DNA from: Pontederia crassipes
Lineage: Eukaryota; Streptophyta; Magnoliopsida; Commelinales; Pontederiaceae
Assembly (NCBI GenBank): GCA_030549335.1
Contig: CM060191.1
Span: forward strand, 56,245,947-56,309,946
DNA length: 64,000 bases
Direction: 5' to 3'
A model generated the notes under the pieces. It had not been told where the DNA came from, did not search any database, and saw only the letters and a program-made list of their open reading frames with translations. The position numbers and the translations under genes are program-made. Below are positions 46,791-57,287 of this stretch, one piece after another (the stretch's first letter is position 1; each line of letters begins with the position of its first letter).

Positions 46791-47480
46791 GACCCTCATC
46801 GTCGCTCACTATAGCGACTGGAAGTGGACAAGGTGCGGAATGTTATACCAAAGAACCTTGCTCCACCTCAAACCGTCGAGATATCTCTTGTCCACCAAGG
46901 GGAAGGTGGAGTTGTTCTCAATGCTCGGCGGACGAAGGACTCAACGTTGCAGCCATCTGCAACTTGGAGATAGCGAGTTGAACCACAAGGGAACGTGGGG
47001 AGACTCTCGTCGCCCATTATGGCGACTTAGATGGACAAGGCGTGGATTGTCAGATCAAAGAACCTTGTCCCGCCTCAAGACTGTCGAAACATCAGGTGAT
47101 CACCAAGGAGGAGGTGGTCTTGCGCTTTTCGTTCGGCAGAGGTATGGAAGACTCTACGTTGCAATTATTTGCAACATAGGGACGTTGAGTCAAACCCACA
47201 AAGAGACTTGAAGCGTCCCAAAGCATCCGTGGGAAGACTCTCGTCGCTCATCATAGCGACCCCAGGCACTCGAAGCAGACAAGCTATAAGCATCGACATC
47301 GGAGAGCTTGTGCTGTTTCAAGCCGTCGAAATTCAAGAATGATCATCGAGGGTGAGATGGTCCCGTACTTTGCATTCGACGGAAGGGAGACCTTATGCTG
47401 CGGCCATCCGCAACATGAAGGCATCGAGTCAAGTCATGCAGGTCGAATGGCGAGACTCTTCATCGTGTTCTACACGACCC
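46786..47480 (+). repeat. Tandem ~212-234-bp units, each with paired hairpins
   Basis: Units begin near 46784, 46995, 47229 and 47447 with GTGGGGAGACTCTCGTC-like sequence. Hairpin A is GTCGCT/AGCGAC (46801-46818), GTCGCC/GGCGAC (47009-47026), GTCGCT/AGCGAC (47243-47260) and TCGTGT/ACACGA (47463-47477). Hairpin B is GTTGCA/TGCAAC (46946-46963 and 47158-47175) and CTGCGG/CCGCAAC with one mismatch (47397-47414). B follows A by 145, 149 and 154 bp. Stem changes are paired. The coding frame is not kept through the units. Confidence 0.78.
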
Positions 47481-47898
47481 TGAGATAACTCTTCTCTGCG
47501 CTATTCCTGAAGGCATACAAGAGTTGTTTCACCTCCAAAGAAGCCAAACCACACAAGTTAACGCTACGCAAGTCGAAGAGAAGTGAAGCCAACAGAGACT
47601 TGATGGACGAATAGTTGCTTGATGAAGTCAGACCGCACATGGCGGACTCCACTGGCGCTGTACAAGTGATGACCCCGGATTGGACGAAGGATCAGCGAGC
47701 GAAGCAGGCCTGAGGGAGGAGTCCTCAGCGAGACCCCAAGGAGCGGGCATTCCTGGCGTTGCGTGATGCTAGTGAAGTCGAAGTCAAGACAAAGAAGGCA
47801 GAATTGAACGAGACAAGCGAAGTCAAGACTCAAGATGAAGGCCCCGAGGAAGCCTGGACAGTGGCGTCGGGGGCGTCGCCGACTTTGGTGAGGGAGAA

Positions 47899-48565
47899 TG
47901 TCACGGGGCGTTTCCCGTGACATGAAGCGTGAAGCCTCGCGGCACCAGTGCCGCTCAACTTATAGTCCTCAGCCGCTTAGCGCCGAAAACATGAAACACA
48001 TGCAGCCGCCCCGCACTGCGTAATATTGCAGAGTACCAAGTTATCAGCCCTTAGGGCATTTATCTTGTAAGGTCATCCTTATGAATGGCCAAGTAGGTGA
48101 CGTTCCCGTAGGGTACGTCTTTTGCATCTTCAATATGTAACAAGACTCCTATACCTACGGTACACTGGGAGGAGTTCACTAGTGCCTTCCGAGGCCTAAT
48201 TGTATGTTATGTTTCATCATATTTAATACAAGTAAGCTTTCCTTTAATTCTAGTGTCATGGCCTTGAGCGTGGGGTGGCAACCCACATCGGTGTCCCTTC
48301 GTGGCGTCCCGTGATCCCTTCGTCGCCCCTTCGGACTTTAAGCGCCCAAGCGCCTACATTAGTACCGCAATGCGCTAATGCCACGGTCTCGTGACGAGTA
48401 GTCCAACACTCTAGTCATGTCCGTGATTGAATGCCTATAAGAGTGACTCTCGGCATAGTCGTCTCGACCATAAAACTTTCGCTGCAAACTCAAAACAGGC
48501 TTGGCTAGGTGCCTATCCGCCTAATCGCCGCACGTGGTCTAGTGTCCGAGAATGACCCCGTGACA
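47899..48565 (+). repeat. 3' LTR of the gag-only element
   Basis: 667 bp, matching the 5' LTR end to end with one inserted base and mostly C/T or G/A differences. Here the terminal hairpin stem is nine pairs (TGTCACGGG/CCCGTGACA). Confidence 0.9.
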
Positions 48566-49132
48566 CGCGCTCATGGCATTGAACCCGATGGAACGGAGGC
48601 ATAGTTGTGACCGTGCATCTACAATGGGGCGCTCGAGCGGCATGACCGTGACCAGAAGTAGCATAGTCGTGACACAGCTTATTTGTGGTAGCCACGTTTT
48701 CGACCATCTTTCTTGTTGTTTTGGTTTCCTATATCCAAATTTAAGTAGAAATCAAATCTTAAAGAAATTTAATAAAAAAATTCAATTCTCTCTTTTCTTA
48801 ACCACAAAAGACTCCTAATATGCAAATTAAATAGCCTAAATTAATGCATGATTTTTCGGGCATCAAAAGACTATTTGAACTCTTTGTTCAATTGAGTTAG
48901 TTGAACTTTTCTATTACTTTTGATTATTCATTGCTTTTTTTATGAATGATTTCATATATGTGATTAGATTACAGATATGTAAGAAGTGTGATTTGAAATT
49001 TCAATAACCAAAATTGCTTTAATAATTGATCTTTTAATTTTAATGTGAAGCATACATAATGGGTGTTCAGTAACTCATCGTTTGTGCCGAAGGTGCGGTC
49101 TATTTTCAATATTGTGAGTGAATAACAATTTC

Positions 49133-49133
<1 letters not shown>

Positions 49134-49169
<36 letters not shown>
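49134..49169. repeat. (TA)n microsatellite
   Basis: An uninterrupted alternating AT run inside the family A LTR, absent from the relative at 11513. Confidence 0.85.
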
Positions 49170-49171
<2 letters not shown>

Positions 49172-49374
49172 CGCATATTCATTCTCTTTAAAATTGGTAA
49201 TTGACTCATCATTTGGAGTTGTCAGTTTTATTAGAAATTAAGGTGATTTGGTTTACTTGTATTGAAAAGGTCAATATATTAAGTACTCATAATCCATTAT
49301 AAGAATCAGATATGTTATTTACTGATTATGGTCCATACATGTTTAACTACACATTAATCATTCATAATCTCAAT

Positions 49375-49886
49375 TAGGGGTGAAACTAGTTTGGTTCGAG
49401 TCGAATTTTTGGTCCAAAAAAAGTAACTGTTACTTTGAGTTTTTTAAAATTAAAGTTTGCCATAAAATCATTTTTAAAAAATAAAAATTACCCTCTCACG
49501 GGTCAGTTTTTTTTGGAGTCCTACTTTTATGTAATTATATTTTAAAATATAATAAAATAAAATTAATATAAATTGATTTATTTTTATATTAAATACAAAA
49601 TATACTACTCAAATTATTAAATTAGAGTTCGATAATGTGATAGGAAAATACGAAATTTTATACAAAAAATATTTTATCTATCCTAAAAAAATTGATAACA
49701 TATGTATTAATTATACAAATGAAAAGCAGGCTCCACGGATCCATACGATTTTTTCGGGTGGGCCCTAATTTTAACGGATGGATTTTTAACAAATCATATG
49801 TGGGTCCCTAATTTTCAATTTTTTCAATTCGATTTTTTCGGGTTAGTTAGGTTTTTCGTGTTGGTCGGGTTTTTCTTACACTCCTA
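49375..49886. mobile_element. hAT-type MITE, TSD ATCTCAAT
   Basis: The ends TAGGGGTG and CACTCCTA are inverted with one mismatch. The exact 8-bp duplication ATCTCAAT lies at 49367-49374 and 49887-49894. The related LTR at 11513 lacks this insert at the aligned point. 512 bp, noncoding; it holds GGTTCGAGTCGAATTTTTGG-like and TTTTTCGGGT repeats. Confidence 0.85.
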
Positions 49887-50116
49887 ATCTCAATGCTTGA
49901 CATTAATGTATTTTTAATTACTTGTCATTTATTTTTTGCACTTGTAATTTTCTATAACGATCATTGTAAAACCATTTCCTCTCCTAGTAGATTGATTATT
50001 GGGATAGATTAAATTTAAATAGTTCTTCGATGGGTTGACATTCTCTTTTTGCTTTATTATTTGATACGACTAGTGCAATTGCTAGAAATTTTAATTGTTA
50101 CATATTATTCGCATAA

Positions 50117-51600
50117 GTAGTAACATCGCTTAAGTTGTACAAATGTTTTTTTTCAAAAAGTTATCACATAAAGAAACATTATTTGAAGAGATGTTCATGT
50201 GTTTCGGAAAGAAATTTATTACATAACCAAGTTTATCTAAGCTAGACACAAAAATAAAATTACATTGAAATTCATGGGCATATAAAAACATCGTGAAGAT
50301 AAAGAATTTCATTGTGGATAACTAACTTGCAAGTGTCCATGCCTTTAACTTTTTGTTATTGTTAATGTATATTCATCTTATACCCCCCCCCCCCCCCCCC
50401 CCCCACCCCACCCCCACCCCATTAAGTCTACTAAATTTTACAAAGTTTTTGTGTTGTTTTGTGACGTGGTCCGTTGCTTCTGAATTTTTAATCCATAAAG
50501 AATGAACAATCATAGAACAAACTACAAACATAAGTTAAAATTGTTTATAGTTAGGACAAACTATAAACAGAAGTTGGGACGAACTTCTTTGTGAAGTACA
50601 ATCACAAGAAAAATGATCATTAACACTTGACTTTATTTATATCTTTATTCCACCATGTTTTTGTGGGTGAACCGGAGTTTTTTCTATCCAACTTTACGCC
50701 TTTCTTCCTCCTTTCTTTCTCGCATTTGACTGAGACTACCGCTTATGCTTGGGAGTTGTGCTAGTGCTACTTCTACCATTCTCATCAACTACTGCTTGGC
50801 TGGAAAATTTCATAACCACAAAGCTTCATCTTCCATTTCAAGATGGTGAGCCACTTCATCAAAGATTTTGATGTTATCATTATGACTTAATTAAATTTGT
50901 AGCTCATATGTCTCAACTTTGAGGAAGAGAATGAATCAAAGTCTTCACCTTTTTCTCATCATCAAGCATCATTCCCTCACTTTGGAGTTCTTTGACTATG
51001 TTAGGCATTTCACGAGCATGCTCATTCATCATGTGATTTGAGTGCTTCAAGTATGAGTCAAAACTTATAGTTGTCACTACTTTAAACTTGTTGTAAAGTG
51101 CTACCCTAGTTCAATGGATGTATGATAGCCATCAAATTCACACATAAGAGAATTGTTCATTGAGATCAGCAACGTGATGTGAGTCATGCAACTCTTTCTC
51201 AATCAAGTTTGATATGCCTCAGTATCTCTTTTGTACTGTTCGCAAGTTCAATCATTACATGATTAATTTACTTTAGAACATTTTGTTCCTCAGATAGATA
51301 TTGATTGAGGTGTCACATACCAAAGTTAATGACATTTAGACTTATTCGGGTCAACAGTTATTGTCTTTGAGGTCATGATCTAATTTTTTTATACGAAAAT
51401 GATGAAATAATGACAACCATGAGTAGTGTAATTGAGAGGTCACTATGCTCTCATCATTCAATCATTAGTCATTAAGTTAATAATGCGATAAAAAATTAGT
51501 CTATGAATTTTGAATCACCTAATAATTCAAAACATCTAAACCTAATTGTGTTACATATTATTATTTCTGATTTGTCCAGGGCAATCAAGCATGGTGAACG
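50117..51600 (-). pseudogene. Ty1/copia gag and pre-integrase remnant
   Basis: On the minus strand, 51180-50800 reads with stops as a copia gag: YNKFKVVTTISFDSYLKHSN, EMPNIVKELQSEGMMLDDEK, TLIHSLPQS, then KIFDEVAHHLEMEDE. Further down, 50312-50130 reads NFIFVSSLDKLGYVINF, the segment before the GAG-pre-integrase domain. The remaining pol is absent where the LTR begins at 50116. Several stops and frameshifts make it inactive. A poly-C tract (50383-50404, then C-rich to about 50420) interrupts it. Confidence 0.7.
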
Positions 51601-54079
51601 AAACCACCACCATCCTTCACCTTGACACCAATCTTTTTTAAAAATATATATATGCATCACTTTCACGTATTAACCATATTTCTTATTCATCACACACCAT
51701 AGTGTATTAGTCCTACACATAGAACTTGGTATGTTTTATTTGTCTAATAGCTACTTACTTCACAAAAATGAGTTCTTTTTTTAATTTCAACAAATAAAAC
51801 TAATAGACATGTTATGCCATATATAATTCATGAACAACACAAAGTTAAGAATTTTATTGTGCATGCTCATTTTAATTTTAAAATACAAAAATTCTCAACT
51901 GATTTGAATGCATAGTTAAAATACGATAGCATGCTATTGTTCATGTTTAATCTATAAAAAAAAATTGCATGACTAGCAAAATGTCAATTTATTTTGAATA
52001 ACTTATATGTATATTAGATTCCCCAAAAAATCATATCATATTCAAAAAGTTGCTAATATTAATAAGAAAGTTATTCTGAAATTTCATGCAAAGTTTTTAA
52101 TTTTTTTAAACATAATTGGTGCATATATGAATTTTCAATCCAATAATTATATAAGTACAAACTTCGCTAACAGAATGATGCACCAAACTTGAGAGAAAAA
52201 AATGATAGAATTGGTCAGGAAATAATTTTAAAATTCTCACAATATTTTTTTTAATATTATATGTGCATATACGAATCTTCATTAAAATCTAATAATAGCA
52301 TAATTATTATTTTTATAATTTTAAAATTCTCACCAAATCTTGAAAAAGAATTATAGAATATAATAGAAAATTATCATAAATTTTGAAGACAATTCCTAGT
52401 TTTTAAATTTTCTATATATATTTACTAATTGCATAAATATAAATTTTGTATCTTAAATATATGATTATTTCACTATTATCATTTATTAAAAGTTTTAATA
52501 ATCATAAATAATAATTTTAATTCACAAATAATAATATATTATTATTGATTTTTATTTATAATTTAATGATGATAGATGCTGTATTAATATATTTTATATC
52601 AAATCTCTCTTATTTCTTTTTTTATTTTTCTTTAACATTTTCCTTTTTTGTTTTCATTTCTTTTTTCTCTTTAATAACTTCCATTTTAGTGTTATTTAAT
52701 TTTTAACACTTACCTTTTAATTTCTATTACTATTTATTTGTTTACCTCTCTTTTATTCCTCCTTATTAACTTACTTTTTAATACTTCCTTTTTCCTTTTT
52801 TAACTTTTCTATTTTACAGATTTTTTAAAATTTAAAGTGAGCCCGATTAAACCGGTTCAATTGGTTCACTGATTTTTTTCGATTCAATCACTTTTTTTTT
52901 CAGTTCCATATAAATCGATTTTGAGGTTGAACCGAATAAGAGTAATTATCTGTTCACGATTAAACCAATTAAATTGAACGGTCAGATTCGATTTTCGAAA
53001 CATTGCTCGGAGCATTTAGTGTCAAATACGTTCATGCCACGAGGTGCTTGAATGGGTAAAGATGTCACTTCGACGACTAGCGAAACTACACTGCGAGCGA
53101 AGCCCAATTGCACAAGTGAAAGAGAGGGTTAGGGGAACTCCCACCCCGTATGGACGGACTTGGGCCCTTCCAGAGTCTAATGCCAACACACATGATGAAA
53201 TTTAATAAACTAAATGTGCAAACTTATAATTGTCTATCACTTTTTTTTATGACGAGTTTAACGGAATAGATTTTCAAAATGACACTACAAAAATGCTTTC
53301 TTAACTGCAAAAGCAGAAAATGTAAGATAAGAAACCTTTGATCAAATTGATTTTATCTACAGAAACCTTTGATCAAACTTTTGATCAATACCATTTATTT
53401 TTAATAAGCACAAAGAATTTGAAATTTCAACTATCATGAGCATTCAAATATATCCTTTGATCTTTATATACATTTTGGCCATGCTTCCTTTTAATCTTTT
53501 TGTATACGCATTTTCATTATGCATTCTTTCAATATTTAAACCCATATGCACATTTTAAACTTTATACACCTTTTTGTTGAATATACATTAACTTTTGATC
53601 CACACATAATTTTATATCACACCATATTAATGAATACACTCATATCTACGATCATCTTATTTGAGCTTTAATTTATTTTGACAATATATAATTGTATAAT
53701 TATGTTGTATTAGATTCAATATGCTACTATTGATTCTCTGGCACAAACCTTTTTTTATCCCTAAATAATTTCAAAGAATAGCAAAAGTAAATTAATAAGA
53801 ATTCCTTTTTTTTCCCGAATTACAAACCACTTACTAAAACACCTGCATAAGAATTTAAACTTGAAATTAAGAAAATAACAACGTTAATGACTCGGCAGAT
53901 AAACGGATACACGTCTTATTTTTCCTAACTTAAATTCCAACCGCAGGCATGTCTTGCAAATAGGACAGCAAACGAAAGGAATTAATAACAAAGAAACAAA
54001 AACGTAAAAAAATATAATAACAAGAGAAGGTAAACAATTTGAACGAAGCATTTGGAAATGATCAAATTAATGCTTCAAG
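51601..54079. other. AT-rich intergenic DNA
   Basis: No gene is recognised. 52100-52830 is extremely AT-rich; 52840-53010 repeats AACCGGTTCAATTGGTT-like phrases. A more GC-rich 150-bp island at 53030-53180 resembles a SINE in size only. Confidence 0.4.
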
Positions 54080-54502
54080 TTACGCTTCCAATCCTTCCTT
54101 GGAGCCTTGGCCGTGCTCCAGCGGCCACAAACCGGAGAAGAACGAAGGCGACAGCAGGTCCACGAACCCGGTCAAGCTCGCGCCCGCGTCCGTCCCGCTG
54201 TCGTCCGGCACGTCCGCTTGCTTCGGCGCCAGATTCAGCGGCGGCGGCGCCGCCGCTGCCATTTCCCTTAGGGGCCGCGAGCTCTGAACCGTCGGCGGAG
54301 ACGGCGGAGACGACGGCGACGACGCGCCCGTCAGCTGCTGCACGAGATTGCGGAAGCCGCGGGGGTCCACCCGGTACACTTTCGGCGCCGGCGCCGGCGC
54401 CTGGTGGTCGGGCTTCTTCCATGGCTTGGAGAGCTGCTTCTGCTGCACGCCGTGCAACGCCACCTGGTGGTGCGAGGCGGCTGTTTTCGCTTGCTTATCC
54501 AT
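54080..54502 (-). CDS. VQ motif-containing protein
   Basis: Intronless, 140 residues, starting MDKQAKTAASHHQVALHG. The VQ motif FRNLVQQLTG is at 50-59 (pattern FxxxVQxxTG), preceded by KVYRVDPRG, as in plant VQ proteins. The rest is Pro/Ser/Ala-rich and ends with a hydrophobic-acidic stretch (LTGFVDLLSPSFFSGLWPLE). VQ proteins bind WRKY transcription factors through this motif and act in the nucleus in defence and development; the partner here is inferred only from the family. A longer upstream frame exists, but this ATG fits the family and lies 63 bp after a TATA box. A W-box (TTGACC) lies at 54711-54716. High GC, like the other host genes. Confidence 0.9.
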   Translation of the reverse strand: MDKQAKTAASHHQVALHGVQQKQLSKPWKKPDHQAPAPAPKVYRVDPRGFRNLVQQLTGASSPSSPPSPPTVQSSRPLREMAAAAPPPLNLAPKQADVPDDSGTDAGASLTGFVDLLSPSFFSGLWPLEHGQGSKEGLEA

Positions 54503-54564
54503 CAACTCGCTGTTTGTTTTCTTTCTTTCTTTCGTTCTTCTTCTGCTACATGACTTTGCGGTGG

Positions 54565-54571
54565 TATTTAA
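54565..54571 (-). promoter_or_regulatory. TATA box of the VQ gene
   Basis: The minus strand reads GCATTAAATACC, 63 bp before the ATG, at a standard distance for a short leader. Confidence 0.5.
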
Positions 54572-54710
54572 TGCGGAGGTGAACTTTACAACTCCAAAAG
54601 TGATGGCGCCGAGGACGAAAGCGCCATTCCGGCGGCTGCTGTGCGTGGAGACTGGAGAGTGGACAAGTGAGTGGTGTTGGTCCCACATTGTCCCCCACGT
54701 TTGCAGTTGC

Positions 54711-54716
54711 GGTCAA
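54711..54716 (-). promoter_or_regulatory. W-box upstream of the VQ gene
   Basis: TTGACC on the minus strand is the WRKY binding core, about 140 bp upstream of the TATA box. VQ genes are often WRKY targets, so feedback control is plausible, but a six-base site can occur by chance. Confidence 0.35.
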
Positions 54717-54799
54717 ACAAAGGCGGCTGCCGTGGAGGTGAGGGCGCCGGTTCTTTTATTATTTTTTTCTTTTTTATCCCACTAAACAATTATTATTTT

Positions 54800-55470
54800 T
54801 TAAAAAAGATGGACATATTATATATTAACTAATAGTATTATATAATAGTGTAAAGATTTGTTTTCTCCCAAAGTGATTTTTACACTATATTAGTGCAAAT
54901 AGTTTAATAGATTTAACAATAGAGATTAATAAAATAAAAAAGCTAGGAAAAGAAGAAAAAACAAATCAATATAAATTATAGCGCAAACTTGCATGGGACA
55001 AGAGTTCTGTATAATCTTCCAAATATAAATTAGAAACTTCTTTTTTCCTCTGCATGTCCAATCATAATCCCTATTGCTGTCATGCATGTGTCAAATTAAA
55101 TGCTTCTAGAAAGGATTTTTTTTTAAGTTTTGTCTTGGCTAAGAGGTAGGATCCATGACGAAAAAGTGGGTGAGAACTTAACACGAGTTCTTCAAACTTG
55201 TATTATTTAAGGCCAAAAATTAAACCTATCCGATGCCTTGTTCGGAACAACCGATAAGAATCTTAAATGTCGATGAATCTTTTACAATGATAAAAAGAAA
55301 ACTACATCATAACATCCATTCGACATTTCATTTTGATATACATGCTCATAATTTGATTTTAAGTTATTTTTTTGTGTATATGTTAATCTACAGAAGTTTT
55401 CAAATTAACTAATCTTTGATAATTTTTTTAAGGAAAGATGATTAATTAATTAAGTGATAATGTCCGTGTA
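54800..55470. other. Intergenic, nothing recognised
   Basis: AT-rich DNA upstream of the VQ gene with no element boundaries or coding frame that I can support. Confidence 0.4.
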
Positions 55471-55479
55471 CAAAATTAG

Positions 55480-55760
55480 TGAAACACCCGGAGGTAAAAT
55501 GTCCACCCAAAAAAGATCGATAGATGATCTACGATCAAAAGAAACTAAGGCGTCTGCTTCAATATTACACGAACGATTTGTATGAATACATTTGAAGTGC
55601 AAAAAGGAAGCGGTCAGCATGAGGATTTCGTTGAAGATGTTGCTGAGTCACCAGGGGCAAGGTGATGCTTTGTTGATAATAGTCATCGCAAGAGTGGAAT
55701 CGGACTCTAAGATAAGCATTTGAATTCTATGATTAACACAATCTTTGATAATTTAGAAAT
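55480..55760 (-). pseudogene. LINE RNase H fragment
   Basis: The minus strand reads LILESDSTLAMTIINKASPC and CIHTNRSCNIEADALVSFDR, then FWVDILPPGVSLILYTD. This is the C-terminal half of the plant LINE RNase H domain, closely similar to the end of the copy at 23913-24484 (LFVESD, SPPQGILNLMYLD). Only about 90 codons remain, with one stop. Confidence 0.75.
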
Positions 55761-56154
55761 GGGGTCTTTGTTTACTAGTGAGTCGAACTTGAGATGTTAT
55801 GGTGCGTAGATAAGGTAGAATGTGTATTAATGAAGTATTTTGGGAGGATGGTTCAGCATCTTATTAATTATTTTTTTTATTACAAAAGAAGTGTCCAAGG
55901 CTATATGGATATTGACTTTTCTTATTACTTTGCTAATAAATTATTTCCTTTTCGGAAAAATGCCAATTAGAATGTAATATTTCTGACTTTTGAGTATAAG
56001 TATTTTTCTTTGGGTGATATTTTTGTACCAGACTATAACATTAAGAAATATTACGAAAAAGATATTTCACATTTATAATCATTTCTTTGATTTTGTTCGT
56101 AAACAATATAAGGAATATTTTTATGCTAACACATTGCACAATGTAATGTATTTG

Positions 56155-57278
56155 GGATGCCCTTAATGTCACTCCTCCATTTCTTATTGCCACTCCAAAT
56201 TTACCATTCTACCCTTTTACTTTATTTGCTATTCTCTCTCTCAGAGTCCCCTCAACTTCCACCCAACTTCTCTTCTTTAATCATCACATACACTTTATTT
56301 ATTCTCTCTCCTAATGCTATTAGTTATTTAATTAATGATATAAATTAAATTATTGGGCAAATATATTAATTTAATTAATATGAAAATCACAATAATTAGA
56401 CAAAAAAATAGAAATATATTTATTTCTTATGATTATTAAGTTTATGAAGAGTGTCCGTTGCTTTTTGTTTTTTTTAATAAGCTAGTAATATATTTTTTAA
56501 GTAATTTGTTCCATCAATTATTTGTAGTTAAATAAATATTTTTAAGACATGATGACAAATTAGATTGGATCTAACACACTAATCAAAGATGTTTGAATCA
56601 ACTTGATAAATAGTATTTTCTTAACAAAAAATAAAAAAAGCAATGGACTAATTATTTCGAGAAACGATTACACTAAAAATAAATTTTCTCTTCCTATTTC
56701 CACTTTATTTTATATATTCATAAAATATTATATGTTTAATCTTTTTGTAATTTATATATTAATTAAATTAATATGTTTGTTCAATAATCTAAATTATACC
56801 ATTAATAAAAAAATTAATTAATTGCATGAACCAATAGCATGAAGAAAGATATGATAGAGAGTTAATGAGTCATGTCTTAAAAATATTTATTTAACTACAA
56901 ATAATTGATGGAACAAATTACTTAAAAAAATATATTATTAGCTTATTAACAAAAAAACAAAAAGCAACGGACACTCTTCATAAACTTAATAATCATAAGA
57001 AATAAATATATTTCTATTTTTTTGTCTAATTATTGTGATTTTCATATTAATTAAATTAACATATTTGCCCAATAATTTAATTTATATCATTAATTAAATA
57101 ACTAATAGCATTAGGAGAGAGAATAGATAAAGTGTATGTGATGATTAAAGAAGAGAAGTTAGGTGGAAGTTGAGGGGACTCCGAGAGAGAGAGAGATATA
57201 ATAGCAAATAAAGTAAAAGGGTAGAATGATGAGTTTGAAGTGGCAATAAGAAATGGAGGAGTGGCATAAAGGGCACCC
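56155..57278. mobile_element. Long-TIR Mutator-like element, TSD ATGTATTTG
   Basis: Two arms of about 410 bp (56155-56565 and 56870-57278) are inverted copies and surround a spacer of about 300 bp. The ends are GGATGCCCTT and, inverted, GGGTGCCCTT. The exact 9-bp duplication ATGTATTTG lies at 56146-56154 and 57279-57287. Long arms and 9-bp duplications define Mutator-like elements. The arms contain a CTCTCTC/GAGAGAG stretch; the arm frames seen on both strands are mirror shadows. No transposase. Confidence 0.88.
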
Positions 57279-57287
57279 ATGTATTTG

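Larger units (their letters stand above)
44236..48565 (+). mobile_element. Gag-only LTR retrotransposon (TR-GAG/LARD-like)
   Basis: The 5' LTR is 44236-44901 and the 3' LTR 47899-48565. Both start TGTCACGGGG and end CCCCGTGACA. A tRNA-iMet primer binding site (TGGTATCAGAGC) lies two bases after the 5' LTR and a purine tract GGTGAGGGAGAA precedes the 3' LTR. CGCG flanks both sides; the right flank also allows ACGCG. The 3.0-kb interior has only a decayed gag and a hairpin-bearing tandem array: no protease, RT or integrase. It must have moved with proteins from another element. LTRs differ at roughly 20-30 sites by eye, mostly transitions, as expected for methylated DNA. Confidence 0.9.
44180..48675. 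repeat. TCGTGAC(C) motif array of the split solo LTR
   Basis: GGTCGTGACAGG at 44180 and AGTCGTGACCG at 44201 are 21 bp apart. After the nested element, CATAGTTGTGACCG starts near 48600, GCATGACCGTGACC at 48640 and GCATAGTCGTGAC at 48660, the last two 20 bp apart. The nested retrotransposon landed inside this array. Confidence 0.55.
43985..48865 (-). mobile_element. Solo LTR (TGATGC...GCATCA, TSD AAAGA), split by a gag-only element
   Basis: The ends TGATGC at 43985 and GCATCA at 48865 are inverted. AAAGA flanks both (43980-43984, 48866-48870). The relative at 11513 runs through the same point without the insert. Without the nested retrotransposon it is about 550 bp. Its first 110 bp resemble the inverted 3' end of family A (ACAAGTG.A.TAGTCG, GTAATAAA-like), so the two families are related. 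It has a TCGTGACC motif array on both sides of the nested element. Confidence 0.8.
43700..50116 (+). mobile_element. LTR of family A, carrying nested insertions
   Basis: The pieces 43700-43984, 48871-49374 and 49895-50116 are collinear with the minus strand of 11513-12640. A TATA box (CTATAAGTAT) is at 43730. The 3' end is GCATAA at 50116, one base off the family end GCATCA. The left limit is not resolved. Two later insertions, at 43985 and 49375, are confirmed by the uninterrupted relative. Confidence 0.7.

Noticed and set aside
53030-53180. tRNA-derived SINE
   Set aside because: Size and GC content fit, and an A-box-like GTGCTTGAATGGG is present, but no convincing B box, tail or target duplication.
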